Part shown: positions 1 through 5,669 of the stretch, in pieces
Position numbering within the stretch: position 1 is the first letter of the stretch
How the letters are laid out: every line of letters begins with the position of its first letter
NCBI GenBank assembly: GCA_017561285.1
Contig: JAFZDG010000353.1
Span: forward strand, 1-6,383
Direction: 5' to 3'
Origin: Bacteroidaceae bacterium
Lineage (GTDB): Bacteria; Bacteroidota; Bacteroidia; Bacteroidales; Barnesiellaceae_A
Length of the DNA: 6,383 bases
The notes under the pieces: model-generated
Seen by the model: only the letters and a program-made list of their open reading frames with translations
Told to the model about the DNA's origin: nothing
Database searches by the model: none
Position numbers and translations under genes: made by a program

Positions 1-1494
1 ACCACTTGTGCCACTTCTCGGTGTCTTACCCTGCAATGCATTTTGCACACCGCTAATATCTTGTATCAACTTCATCTGCAAGTTGAGCAACTCGTATGCA
101 CCCACATTGGTGGCATTGGTGCTTATCTGTTGGGGCAATGCACCACCGGGCTTATTCTTAAACAAGATTACACCATTATATTTAACCCACTCAGCGGTTA
201 TGTCTTCGAGTCGCATACCATCGGGTATAGCATCTTCGGGCATCATCAATACACCTTTGGCACTCGCACCCATAATAAAGTCTATCATCGTGATCAAGCG
301 ATTGATGTATCGCTGTTGGTCTATCACATCCTCTACGAAGCTATGCACCTCTTGATTGATAAAAGGGTAGATACTCAGCTCATAGGGATGCGAACCATGC
401 CAATAGGGATTCTCGTACTCGACTATCACCTCACCATACGGCGTGAAATAACGCACATACCAATAGTTGTCGAGCGATATCTCGGTCTCTATCAACGCTA
501 CATCTTCAGGTGCTATTCCTTGCGATACACCGTCATTCAATCGCTTCACGTTGATACGCTCTATCTCGCCCAATTGATCTATATCTACTCTGTAGGTTCT
601 GCCTCGAGCTACATCGTGACAGTGAATGAATTCGCGACTCTCTCTTCGCCACACCTCTATCACCCTACACATATTCGGATCTTCGCATACATAGAAGTTG
701 TTGTGGCGATTTTTCTCACCCCTCAACGTATCAGCTACCATACTACTCATATCCTCTCGCTGTGTGTACATACGGCGTATTCGCTGTGCTTTGGCTTGAT
801 TCGAGCCGGCAAAGATGCGCACAACATCACTCAATGCCATATCGTGCAACTCTCCTATAAGCGATATGTCGCGGAACGCATGGTCTTCGATTCTATTGTC
901 GAAGAATACCTTATACGGCGACACACCTTTCACATATACATCGTGTCGTTGCTCTTCACTCAGCCACGTATATTGAGTCTTGTGTACCGCTACGCCGGTT
1001 ACCATATAGCTCTCTAACGTTTTGGCATCGAGCGAGTCCATTCGGTTTGTGTCATACACGCACTCCATAGCGAGTGTCATCATCTCACCATAGGTTTGGT
1101 CTTCGCGGTTACGGGCTACACATACCGGTCGGGTAGGGCTACCCTCGAATTGTCCCAACACACTCTTCACAAGGTTGCGTATCATGTTGTTCTTCAACGG
1201 AACTTTGCCCTGCTCGCGCAGGTACGCATCCTCCGTCATTCTCTTGTTGCCTACAACTATCTTGTCGCCCCATTGGTCGCCGTATGTATAGCGGTGACAT
1301 CGCATGGCATTTTTACGGAAAGTCTCAAGGTTGTCATAACACACTCTCGCATCCTCAAATACTTGGGCATCTCGCTCACTCTTGCGCTGATCTCCATCAT
1401 ACAGCACACTCACACTATCGTGTCGGGTGTCAATCGTACCGGCCATTACAGCACTTCGGCGCATCACTATTTTTGCATTGTTTAACTTTTCCAT
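1..1494 (-). CDS. Phage portal protein, P22/podovirus-like (C-terminal part beyond window)
   Basis: The frame reads without a stop from ATG at 1494 to the window edge, giving 498 residues; the remainder lies to the left. Portal proteins form the dodecameric ring at the capsid vertex through which DNA is packaged by terminase and later ejected. What I see: an N-terminal region with IRNLVKSVLGQFEGSPTRP (residues 105-123), then ARNREDQ (127-133), the layout typical of P22-type portals; a central beta-rich part with VSPYKVFFDN (191-200); a helical stretch FVEDVIDQQRYINRLITMID (386-405) followed by GASAKGVLMMPEDAIPDG (409-426); and DISGVQNALQGKTPRSGTSG (479-498), resembling the portal segment preceding the crown helices. 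P22 portal is about 725 residues, so roughly two thirds is present. There is no Shine-Dalgarno; AATATTAA lies 3 bases before the ATG. It follows the 884-residue gene by 45 bases and is probably co-transcribed with it. The family call is by recognition, without alignment; a crAss-like portal is the main alternative subtype. Confidence 0.82.
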   Translation of the reverse strand, partial: MEKLNNAKIVMRRSAVMAGTIDTRHDSVSVLYDGDQRKSERDAQVFEDARVCYDNLETFRKNAMRCHRYTYGDQWGDKIVVGNKRMTEDAYLREQGKVPLKNNMIRNLVKSVLGQFEGSPTRPVCVARNREDQTYGEMMTLAMECVYDTNRMDSLDAKTLESYMVTGVAVHKTQYTWLSEEQRHDVYVKGVSPYKVFFDNRIEDHAFRDISLIGELHDMALSDVVRIFAGSNQAKAQRIRRMYTQREDMSSMVADTLRGEKNRHNNFYVCEDPNMCRVIEVWRRESREFIHCHDVARGRTYRVDIDQLGEIERINVKRLNDGVSQGIAPEDVALIETEISLDNYWYVRYFTPYGEVIVEYENPYWHGSHPYELSIYPFINQEVHSFVEDVIDQQRYINRLITMIDFIMGASAKGVLMMPEDAIPDGMRLEDITAEWVKYNGVILFKNKPGGALPQQISTNATNVGAYELLNLQMKLIQDISGVQNALQGKTPRSGTSG

Positions 1495-1497
1495 TGG

Positions 1498-1505
1498 TTA
1501 ATATT
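1498..1505 (-). promoter_or_regulatory. AATATTAA start-associated motif of portal gene
   Basis: On the minus strand AATATTAA is followed by CCA and then the ATG at 1494. No purine-rich Shine-Dalgarno sequence is present in the 45-base gap. The same motif precedes the other phage starts at 3-5 bases. Its role in start selection is inferred from position only. Confidence 0.4.
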
Positions 1506-1539
1506 GGATATCTCGTTTTTTGTTAACACTTTTCTCTTT

Positions 1540-4194
1540 TTATCGCTCTTTCCGCTTGTCATCATACTCAACAACGATACCATTCAAGTACGACCGCTTA
1601 TCGAGGTTTTTTCCGTACACGATTAGTGACATATATCTATACGCACTCGCCGAATGGGGTAGGGTAACGTTGTGAAGCTCGCGCACCTTATACTCTTGTT
1701 CGTAAGTCAGCGCATACTCCTCGCCATCATTACTTCCGGCTACAGCAAGTAACAATTTACTATCTTCACCATTGCCGGCAAAGTGACTGAGCAGATGGAT
1801 TCGCTCTATGCGCTTACTGCTCATCGCATCACTGAGCTGCATACCGTTGGTTACAAGTAAGAACACCGGCTCTACCTTGAGGCTATCCTCATCACTCGTC
1901 CTCAACACCTTTTTTCCGGCAATGAGCAACAACTCAGGATAACTGTTTACTGCGTAATCTACACTACGCTTGTACGACTGCCACATCTTACTCCTCAACG
2001 AGTAGGCATAACACAACAAATTGCCGGGCTTATACAACAATACTTCTTCATTGATGTAGTCATACGAAACCATACTTTCAGCTATAAGACTACGCATGGT
2101 TGTCATCTCCGTTAAGGTTTCGCCCGTACGTATTGCAACTACAGTCTCTATACCTCTATTATTGCGGACGATACCATGATCATCAAGAGGCCCCGATATA
2201 CACACCGCATCTCCTCCACTCATCACGAATAAGCCCTGACGTGTACCAAACACAACAGCGTCATCTATCGCACACACCGTCTTCGCATTCTCTACGATAT
2301 GACGGTTCACAGGTGCTACATTGCTATACAACACATCGCCTCCACCACTCAACATCGCATAAATTCCTTCGCTCGTGAACACATACAACGGGTATTGACC
2401 AAACTGACCTTGACTCATCGCCTTCGTTGCTACGGCCATCGATACAATATTACCACTGCCTACAGTATAGGTCTTGTCATTCGGCCACACCAGCGGATTA
2501 TTCAACTCCGATACTTTAAGAACATCTTGCCTGTTAATTGTGCTCTTTACTGTGGTATCCGCTATATATGTATTATACTCATCCTTTGTTATGAGATACG
2601 TTGCTGAGTCTACATCCATATCCTCGGTATTATACCCATCAAAGTAGTACGACTCGTTTGCAAATGGATGCTCTTTCAACAAGAATGTACGCTTGCTATA
2701 TGAATATTCTTCACTACCTAAATCTTTTTCTTTACTTAACACTACTATTTTATAAGCCCTACTATCGGGATAACTGATATATGGCGACAATACACCGCTC
2801 AATATACTTGATTGGCTTTTAACGATATACTCCCCACCATTATCGCGCAAATACACATACATAACAGCATTACCAAATCTTTCGGTTTTCATATCTTTCA
2901 TGTAAGTGTAAAAACGCGGAGAATATCCATCGAATAGCTTTTCTCGTATATTGCCAATATGTAATCTACCATTATAGATATACGCCGTTCCTGCTACATA
3001 CTTATGTACGCTTGCCTGATTGTCAAGCAATGGCATCTGCACAATGCTATTAAGTTTGTTTTTAGCATCTATCTCTACAACATTTTCAGGAATACCATCG
3101 ACCGGGACGCTCCATACTCTATAATAGTTAAAGTAAGATTCTATATCCTCAATCTTACGCTCTGTCATAGAGCCAAATTTTATCTCGTAATACGCAGTAG
3201 TATTAGGATTACCACCTATCAGCGTAGCACTTAATACAGCATCTACCTGTCTTCCATCATATACCTCTCGGATAGGCTCCGAAACGAAAAAGTCTATCGC
3301 AGTCACAATACCATCAACATACAAGCTGCTATCCATATCGACAAAATTGGCATACAGTTTATAGCCATCAGCTTTCGCGCTACACCCTTGAAATATTTTC
3401 CACAGATTGCCCGTACCATCAACAATTGTGCTGAACTCCGCGCTATTACATCGCAATTCATAACTACTACCCTTTATATATATAGGTGGCGAAACGTGTA
3501 AATAACTTCCATCATACATACGCAAGCCATAGCGAACGAAATAACTATCGACAAAAATGTTTTCTGCCGAAGCCTTTTCTCTTAGGTTCGATATAAGGCT
3601 TCCGTATTGCTCCGTCAATTGCATACGGAAGTTTTTATTTTTTATATATGTTGGCAATGCACTGCCGATAATATCACTATAATAACCAAGTTTCGAATCG
3701 GGAACAATATCTATAACATCCGACTCCGCTACATACTGCTCCTGACTTCCGTCCGAATTCATTTTAGTCGTGCTTTTTCTTATACCTATATAGGGTAATC
3801 CCGATTCACTCACAATCGTATATCGGCCATCTTGCCATAACCATACTTTTATATAAGTATCATTATCTACAACTATAAGCATATTACCAATAGATACAAC
3901 ACTTGTTATATATCGCACCTCTTGCTCTATCAGCTCCTCTTTCCCGGCCGTTATAAAACACAAGTCCATATTGGCCTTCCACACAATATAATGCTCATAG
4001 TCTCCATACCTATGCACATACAGCAACTTATCTCCATCGGCAAGCGATACCTCACTATTTTGTTCAAGCCCTTGCGCCGGTCGTATATTACCATCCAAAT
4101 GTCGTGCGCCTACCATACCGTACATCGAGCCATCAGCCATATTGCTCACGCTCAACTGTCGCTCTATGCCACCTATATCTATTCGCTTTATCAT
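1540..4194 (-). CDS. Phage stabilisation / tail-hub protein, P22 gp10-like beta-propeller type
   Basis: 884 residues, complete, ATG at 4194, TAA at 1540-1542. No signal peptide or membrane segment is visible. Proteins of this kind sit below the portal, close the packaged head and connect it to the tail. The recognisable part is residues 565-742: NNPLVWPNDKTYTVGSGNIV (565-584), GQFGQYPLYVFTSEGIYAM (596-614), AVVFGTRQGLFVMSG (646-660), then VLLYKPGNLLCYAYSLRSKMW (718-738). These are blade-like strands of the kind seen in head-closure/stabilisation proteins of podoviruses and crAss-like phages. The C-terminus (AYRYMSLIVYGKNL at 851-864, ending in DDKRKER) also fits that group. Residues 100-560 are Tyr/Asp/Ser-rich and I recognise no domain there; the DNA for this part is AT-richer than the ends. 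There is no Shine-Dalgarno; AATATAAA lies 4 bases before ATG, and a -7-like TAATTTTG lies at 4222-4215. Length is nearly twice that of P22 gp10 (about 470 residues). A large tail-spike or receptor-binding function for the middle cannot be excluded. Confidence 0.65.
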   Translation of the reverse strand: MIKRIDIGGIERQLSVSNMADGSMYGMVGARHLDGNIRPAQGLEQNSEVSLADGDKLLYVHRYGDYEHYIVWKANMDLCFITAGKEELIEQEVRYITSVVSIGNMLIVVDNDTYIKVWLWQDGRYTIVSESGLPYIGIRKSTTKMNSDGSQEQYVAESDVIDIVPDSKLGYYSDIIGSALPTYIKNKNFRMQLTEQYGSLISNLREKASAENIFVDSYFVRYGLRMYDGSYLHVSPPIYIKGSSYELRCNSAEFSTIVDGTGNLWKIFQGCSAKADGYKLYANFVDMDSSLYVDGIVTAIDFFVSEPIREVYDGRQVDAVLSATLIGGNPNTTAYYEIKFGSMTERKIEDIESYFNYYRVWSVPVDGIPENVVEIDAKNKLNSIVQMPLLDNQASVHKYVAGTAYIYNGRLHIGNIREKLFDGYSPRFYTYMKDMKTERFGNAVMYVYLRDNGGEYIVKSQSSILSGVLSPYISYPDSRAYKIVVLSKEKDLGSEEYSYSKRTFLLKEHPFANESYYFDGYNTEDMDVDSATYLITKDEYNTYIADTTVKSTINRQDVLKVSELNNPLVWPNDKTYTVGSGNIVSMAVATKAMSQGQFGQYPLYVFTSEGIYAMLSGGGDVLYSNVAPVNRHIVENAKTVCAIDDAVVFGTRQGLFVMSGGDAVCISGPLDDHGIVRNNRGIETVVAIRTGETLTEMTTMRSLIAESMVSYDYINEEVLLYKPGNLLCYAYSLRSKMWQSYKRSVDYAVNSYPELLLIAGKKVLRTSDEDSLKVEPVFLLVTNGMQLSDAMSSKRIERIHLLSHFAGNGEDSKLLLAVAGSNDGEEYALTYEQEYKVRELHNVTLPHSASAYRYMSLIVYGKNLDKRSYLNGIVVEYDDKRKER

Positions 4195-4198
4195 ATTA

Positions 4199-4206
4199 TT
4201 TATATT
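4199..4206 (-). promoter_or_regulatory. AATATAAA start-associated motif of the 884-residue gene
   Basis: Read on the minus strand, AATATAAA is followed by TAAT and the ATG at 4194. It differs by one base from the AATATTAA found before the other three phage starts, at an equivalent spacing of 4 bases. No Shine-Dalgarno sequence is present. Confidence 0.3.
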
Positions 4207-4214
4207 CTTTAGCC

Positions 4215-4222
4215 CAAAATTA
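4215..4222 (-). promoter_or_regulatory. Candidate Bacteroidales-type -7 element
   Basis: TAATTTTG on the minus strand matches the Bacteroides -7 consensus TAnnTTTG exactly. It lies 20 bases before the ATG at 4194, implying a leader of roughly 10-15 bases. No clear TTTG-type -33 element lies 19-20 bases further upstream, so the promoter call is weak. A one-mismatch copy, TGATTTTG, lies at 4295-4288 in the second copy of the direct repeat. Confidence 0.35.
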
Positions 4223-4252
4223 CCCCCACCAACACTACCTATACACTCATTA

Positions 4253-4290
4253 TTGGATTTTCTCGCAATCTCGTCCCTCTAAAAATCCAA
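4253..4290. repeat. Inverted repeat with 9-base arms
   Basis: TTGGATTTT at 4253-4261 is perfectly complementary to AAAATCCAA at 4282-4290, with a 20-base C/T-rich loop. It lies between the two copies of the direct repeat and overlaps the second by 4 bases. As RNA the stem would have only two G-C pairs and a long loop, so a terminator is unlikely, and there is no gene reading into it. An operator or chance AT-rich pairing are the options. Confidence 0.35.
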
Positions 4291-4329
4291 AATCAACCCC
4301 CGTACTACCTCTCATATACACATATTTGC

Positions 4330-4345
4330 ACATTAATATTAATGT
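4330..4345. repeat. Perfect 16-base palindrome at the plus-strand gene start
   Basis: ACATTAATATTAATGT reads identically on both strands. It contains the upstream ATG at 4342 and ends 2 bases before the ATG at 4348. Its core includes the AATATTAA start-associated motif. A dimeric repressor site overlapping the start of the plus-strand unit would fit, but no repressor gene is in view. Confidence 0.5.
4335..4342 (+). promoter_or_regulatory. AATATTAA start-associated motif of the 197-residue gene
   Basis: AATATTAA lies 5 bases before the ATG at 4348, the same spacing as in the next gene. If the ATG at 4342 were used, the last base of the motif would be part of the start codon, unlike every other phage gene here. 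This favours 4348. Confidence 0.4.
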
Positions 4346-4347
4346 AT

Positions 4348-4941
4348 ATGGATCCAATTTCTCTAATTCTCGGCGGTATATCTGCCGCAGGTGGTCTCGC
4401 TTCGGGCATTGCGGGACTCGTTCAGTCGAACAAACAAGCGCAAGAGGCGGCTCGTATGCAACGCGAACGTGACGACTTCAACCGTAATATGTTCAATCGT
4501 CAATACTACCAAGACGCCATCTCGCGCAACGACACACAGCACTTCCTTCGACAACTCCGCAACAATATGCGCGATACAGTCGAGCAACAAAACAACACCG
4601 CAGTCATCACCGGACAAACACCCGAAGCCGTTGCCGCCACAAAAGAAGCTAACGCTAAGGCTTATGCCGATGCTATCGCCTCTATCGATGCTACCAACAG
4701 TCAACGCAAGGATGCAGCTCTTGCCGGTTATCAAGCAAGCAAGAACCAATCTTTTGCCGATTGGATGAACAACTACAACCAACAAGCCAATAATTGGACA
4801 AACTTCGCCAACCAAGCATTCGCTATCGGCGCACAAGGTATCAACACCATCGGCTCGGCCATCGATGCCAAGTACACACCCGCAACAGCTGAGACTCCGG
4901 CTGTCGATATCTCACAACAGCATCTCAAACCGCAATATTAA
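4348..4941 (+). CDS. Probable internal virion / ejection protein
   Basis: 197 residues from ATG 4348 (199 from the in-frame ATG at 4342). I chose 4348 because AATATTAA then sits 5 bases upstream, as in the next gene. The N-terminus MDPISLILGGISAAGGLASG is a Gly/Ala-rich hydrophobic stretch with small-residue spacing, extending to about residue 26. It is followed by a charged helical part with DDFNRNMFNRQYYQDAISRN (about 42-61), an Ala-rich region with likely coiled coil (90-130), and a second weakly hydrophobic stretch, FANQAFAIGAQGINTIGSAI (about 153-172). Overall this resembles DNA-pilot or ejection proteins that enter the host envelope: hydrophobic N-terminus, helical, Gln/Asn/Ala-rich. 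No enzyme motif is seen. It faces away from the portal and hub genes and is probably translated with the next gene, which starts 5 bases after its stop. The function is inferred from composition and context; I cannot name a family. Confidence 0.55.
   Translation: MDPISLILGGISAAGGLASGIAGLVQSNKQAQEAARMQRERDDFNRNMFNRQYYQDAISRNDTQHFLRQLRNNMRDTVEQQNNTAVITGQTPEAVAATKEANAKAYADAIASIDATNSQRKDAALAGYQASKNQSFADWMNNYNQQANNWTNFANQAFAIGAQGINTIGSAIDAKYTPATAETPAVDISQQHLKPQY
4934..4941 (+). promoter_or_regulatory. AATATTAA start-associated motif overlapping upstream stop
   Basis: AATATTAA includes the TAA stop (4939-4941) of the preceding gene and lies 5 bases before ATG 4947. It stands out because it closes a C-rich coding stretch of roughly 50% GC, where an eight-base A/T run is less expected. 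There is no Shine-Dalgarno sequence. Confidence 0.45.
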
Positions 4942-4946
4942 CGACT

Positions 4947-5666
4947 ATGAGCATATATACAATCAACGACGAATTGACTCCTCAGCCGGTTACTACGGAT
5001 GTGGACAATACCTCCGCAACCCCCGACCTGCAACAGCAACTCGGTGCGCTCGAGGCGCAACGACAAGCCGACCTTGAACACATCAACCGCAACTACCAAG
5101 ACCTAAACCAAGAGTACGACGACCAACTCGACATCATCGACAACCTTCATAAAACCGTCTCTCGCCGTAAGGTGGTAGATCCTCGTGCCGTTCAAGCTCG
5201 TCAAGCTCTCGGCTCTCTTTACGATACCATTCAACTCATCGGCTCGGCTGCTTCAATGGCGGGCAAGACTACACCCCCTGCGCCTCAACTCACATCGGCA
5301 CAAGCACAGCAAAACACCATTGCCGACCGACTCTACGCAGCGCAACAACAAGCCGACCAAGACTACGCCACACAGTTGCGACACATCACTCAACGACAAC
5401 AACAAGCACGTGCCGATATCGCCAAGCAACGCCGACAATCCAAGACCGAAGCCGACCGCATGCGCCTCAACACCAACAAACACTACGACACTCTCTCTAC
5501 ACGCCTCACCGAAGGTGAACGCAACAGGCGAAGTCGTATGGCTCAAACTATATTAAGGGAAGATGGTAAGCAAAAAAGATATCAAGAAAAGTTAGCCCAA
5601 CAGGGTGTGAAAGACAGTGGCGATATTATTCGTGCTGTTCTTGCCCGAAAGAGAGAGGATGAATGA
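4947..5666 (+). CDS. Coiled-coil phage protein, probable second internal virion protein; 3' end of uncertain origin
   Basis: 239 residues, ATG 4947, TGA 5664-5666. Residues 27-75 and 117-175 are Gln/Ala/Arg/Asp-rich and look like long coiled coils. Between them LGSLYDTIQLIGSAASMAG (88-106) is a short weakly hydrophobic stretch, echoing the neighbouring gene, followed by a Pro-rich linker KTTPPAPQ (107-114). No catalytic motif is seen. It lies 5 bases after the 197-residue gene and probably shares its transcript and role in ejection or the head interior; this is inferred. Oddity: up to residue 193 every Arg codon is CGN, no Leu codon is TTA and the strand is C-rich. From residue 194 (5526) AGG and AGA appear four times, TTA twice, and G exceeds C. 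Gln codons stay CAA-rich, and the protein still reads as a plausible helical tail. So residues 194-239 are either the true C-terminus or an in-frame readthrough across a junction. Confidence 0.55.
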   Translation: MSIYTINDELTPQPVTTDVDNTSATPDLQQQLGALEAQRQADLEHINRNYQDLNQEYDDQLDIIDNLHKTVSRRKVVDPRAVQARQALGSLYDTIQLIGSAASMAGKTTPPAPQLTSAQAQQNTIADRLYAAQQQADQDYATQLRHITQRQQQARADIAKQRRQSKTEADRMRLNTNKHYDTLSTRLTEGERNRRSRMAQTILREDGKQKRYQEKLAQQGVKDSGDIIRAVLARKREDE

Positions 5667-5669
5667 TTA
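5510..5669. other. Compositional breakpoint zone between phage genes and recA
   Basis: G and C counts flip within this zone. Bases 5461-5520 hold 24 C and 8 G, bases 5521-5580 hold 8 C and 16 G, and 5581-5640 hold 10 C and 16 G. Arg codons change from CGN-only to mixed at 5526. The full change in Leu and Gln codon choice appears by recA. The exact joint could lie anywhere from about 5510 to the recA start. No integrase, attachment-site repeat or insertion-sequence end is visible here. Confidence 0.6.
5654..5659 (+). promoter_or_regulatory. Ribosome binding site of recA
   Basis: AGAGGA at 5654-5659 lies 9 bases before ATG 5669, a normal Shine-Dalgarno spacing for Bacillota. It would be only 3 bases from the in-frame ATG at 5663, so it decides the start in favour of 5669. 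It is the only Shine-Dalgarno-like sequence at any start in the window. Confidence 0.6.

Larger units (their letters stand above)
4214..4321. repeat. Imperfect direct repeat, two copies (4214-4246 and 4287-4321)
   Basis: Four short blocks recur in the same order: CCAAAAT (4214-4220 and 4287-4293), CCCCC (4223-4227 and 4297-4301), ACTACCT (4234-4240 and 4304-4310) and ATACAC (4241-4246 and 4316-4321). The spacers differ: 2 and 3, 6 and 2, 0 and 5 bases. The copies start 73 bases apart. Each copy contains the -7-like ATTTTG when read on the minus strand, so the repeat may be a duplicated promoter or two binding sites for one regulator. The function is inferred; the repeat itself is visible. Confidence 0.5.
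4195..4347. promoter_or_regulatory. Divergent intergenic control region
   Basis: This is the only spacer longer than 50 bases in the window, and it separates the outward-facing minus- and plus-strand phage genes, so both transcription units must start here or within the flanking genes. It contains a TAnnTTTG element toward the minus gene, a two-copy imperfect direct repeat, an inverted repeat, and a palindrome at the plus-strand start. The plus strand is strikingly C-rich (two CCCCC runs) and otherwise AT-rich. No convincing -7 element facing the plus-strand genes was found; the best is CATATTTG at 4321-4328, one mismatch from TAnnTTTG. Confidence 0.6.

Noticed and set aside
43..1017. Long plus-strand open frame of 324 codons
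   Set aside because: It lies antisense within the portal gene; its predicted protein is His/Tyr/Ile-rich without domains, while the minus frame gives a recognisable portal.
4253..4290. Intrinsic terminator
   Set aside because: No gene transcribes into it, the stem is AT-rich and the loop is long; it sits between divergent genes.
4363..4836. Minus-strand open frame of 157 codons opposite the 197-residue gene
   Set aside because: Cys/Val-rich product typical of an antisense shadow, no start motif, and the plus frame has coherent helical protein features and a start signal.
5185..5556. Plus-strand frame ending in VVWLKLY, considered as the tail of a bacterial gene upstream of recA
   Set aside because: Most of it is a Thr/Pro/Asn-rich shadow of the phage gene; only the last dozen residues lie in the altered-composition zone, too few to support a gene.
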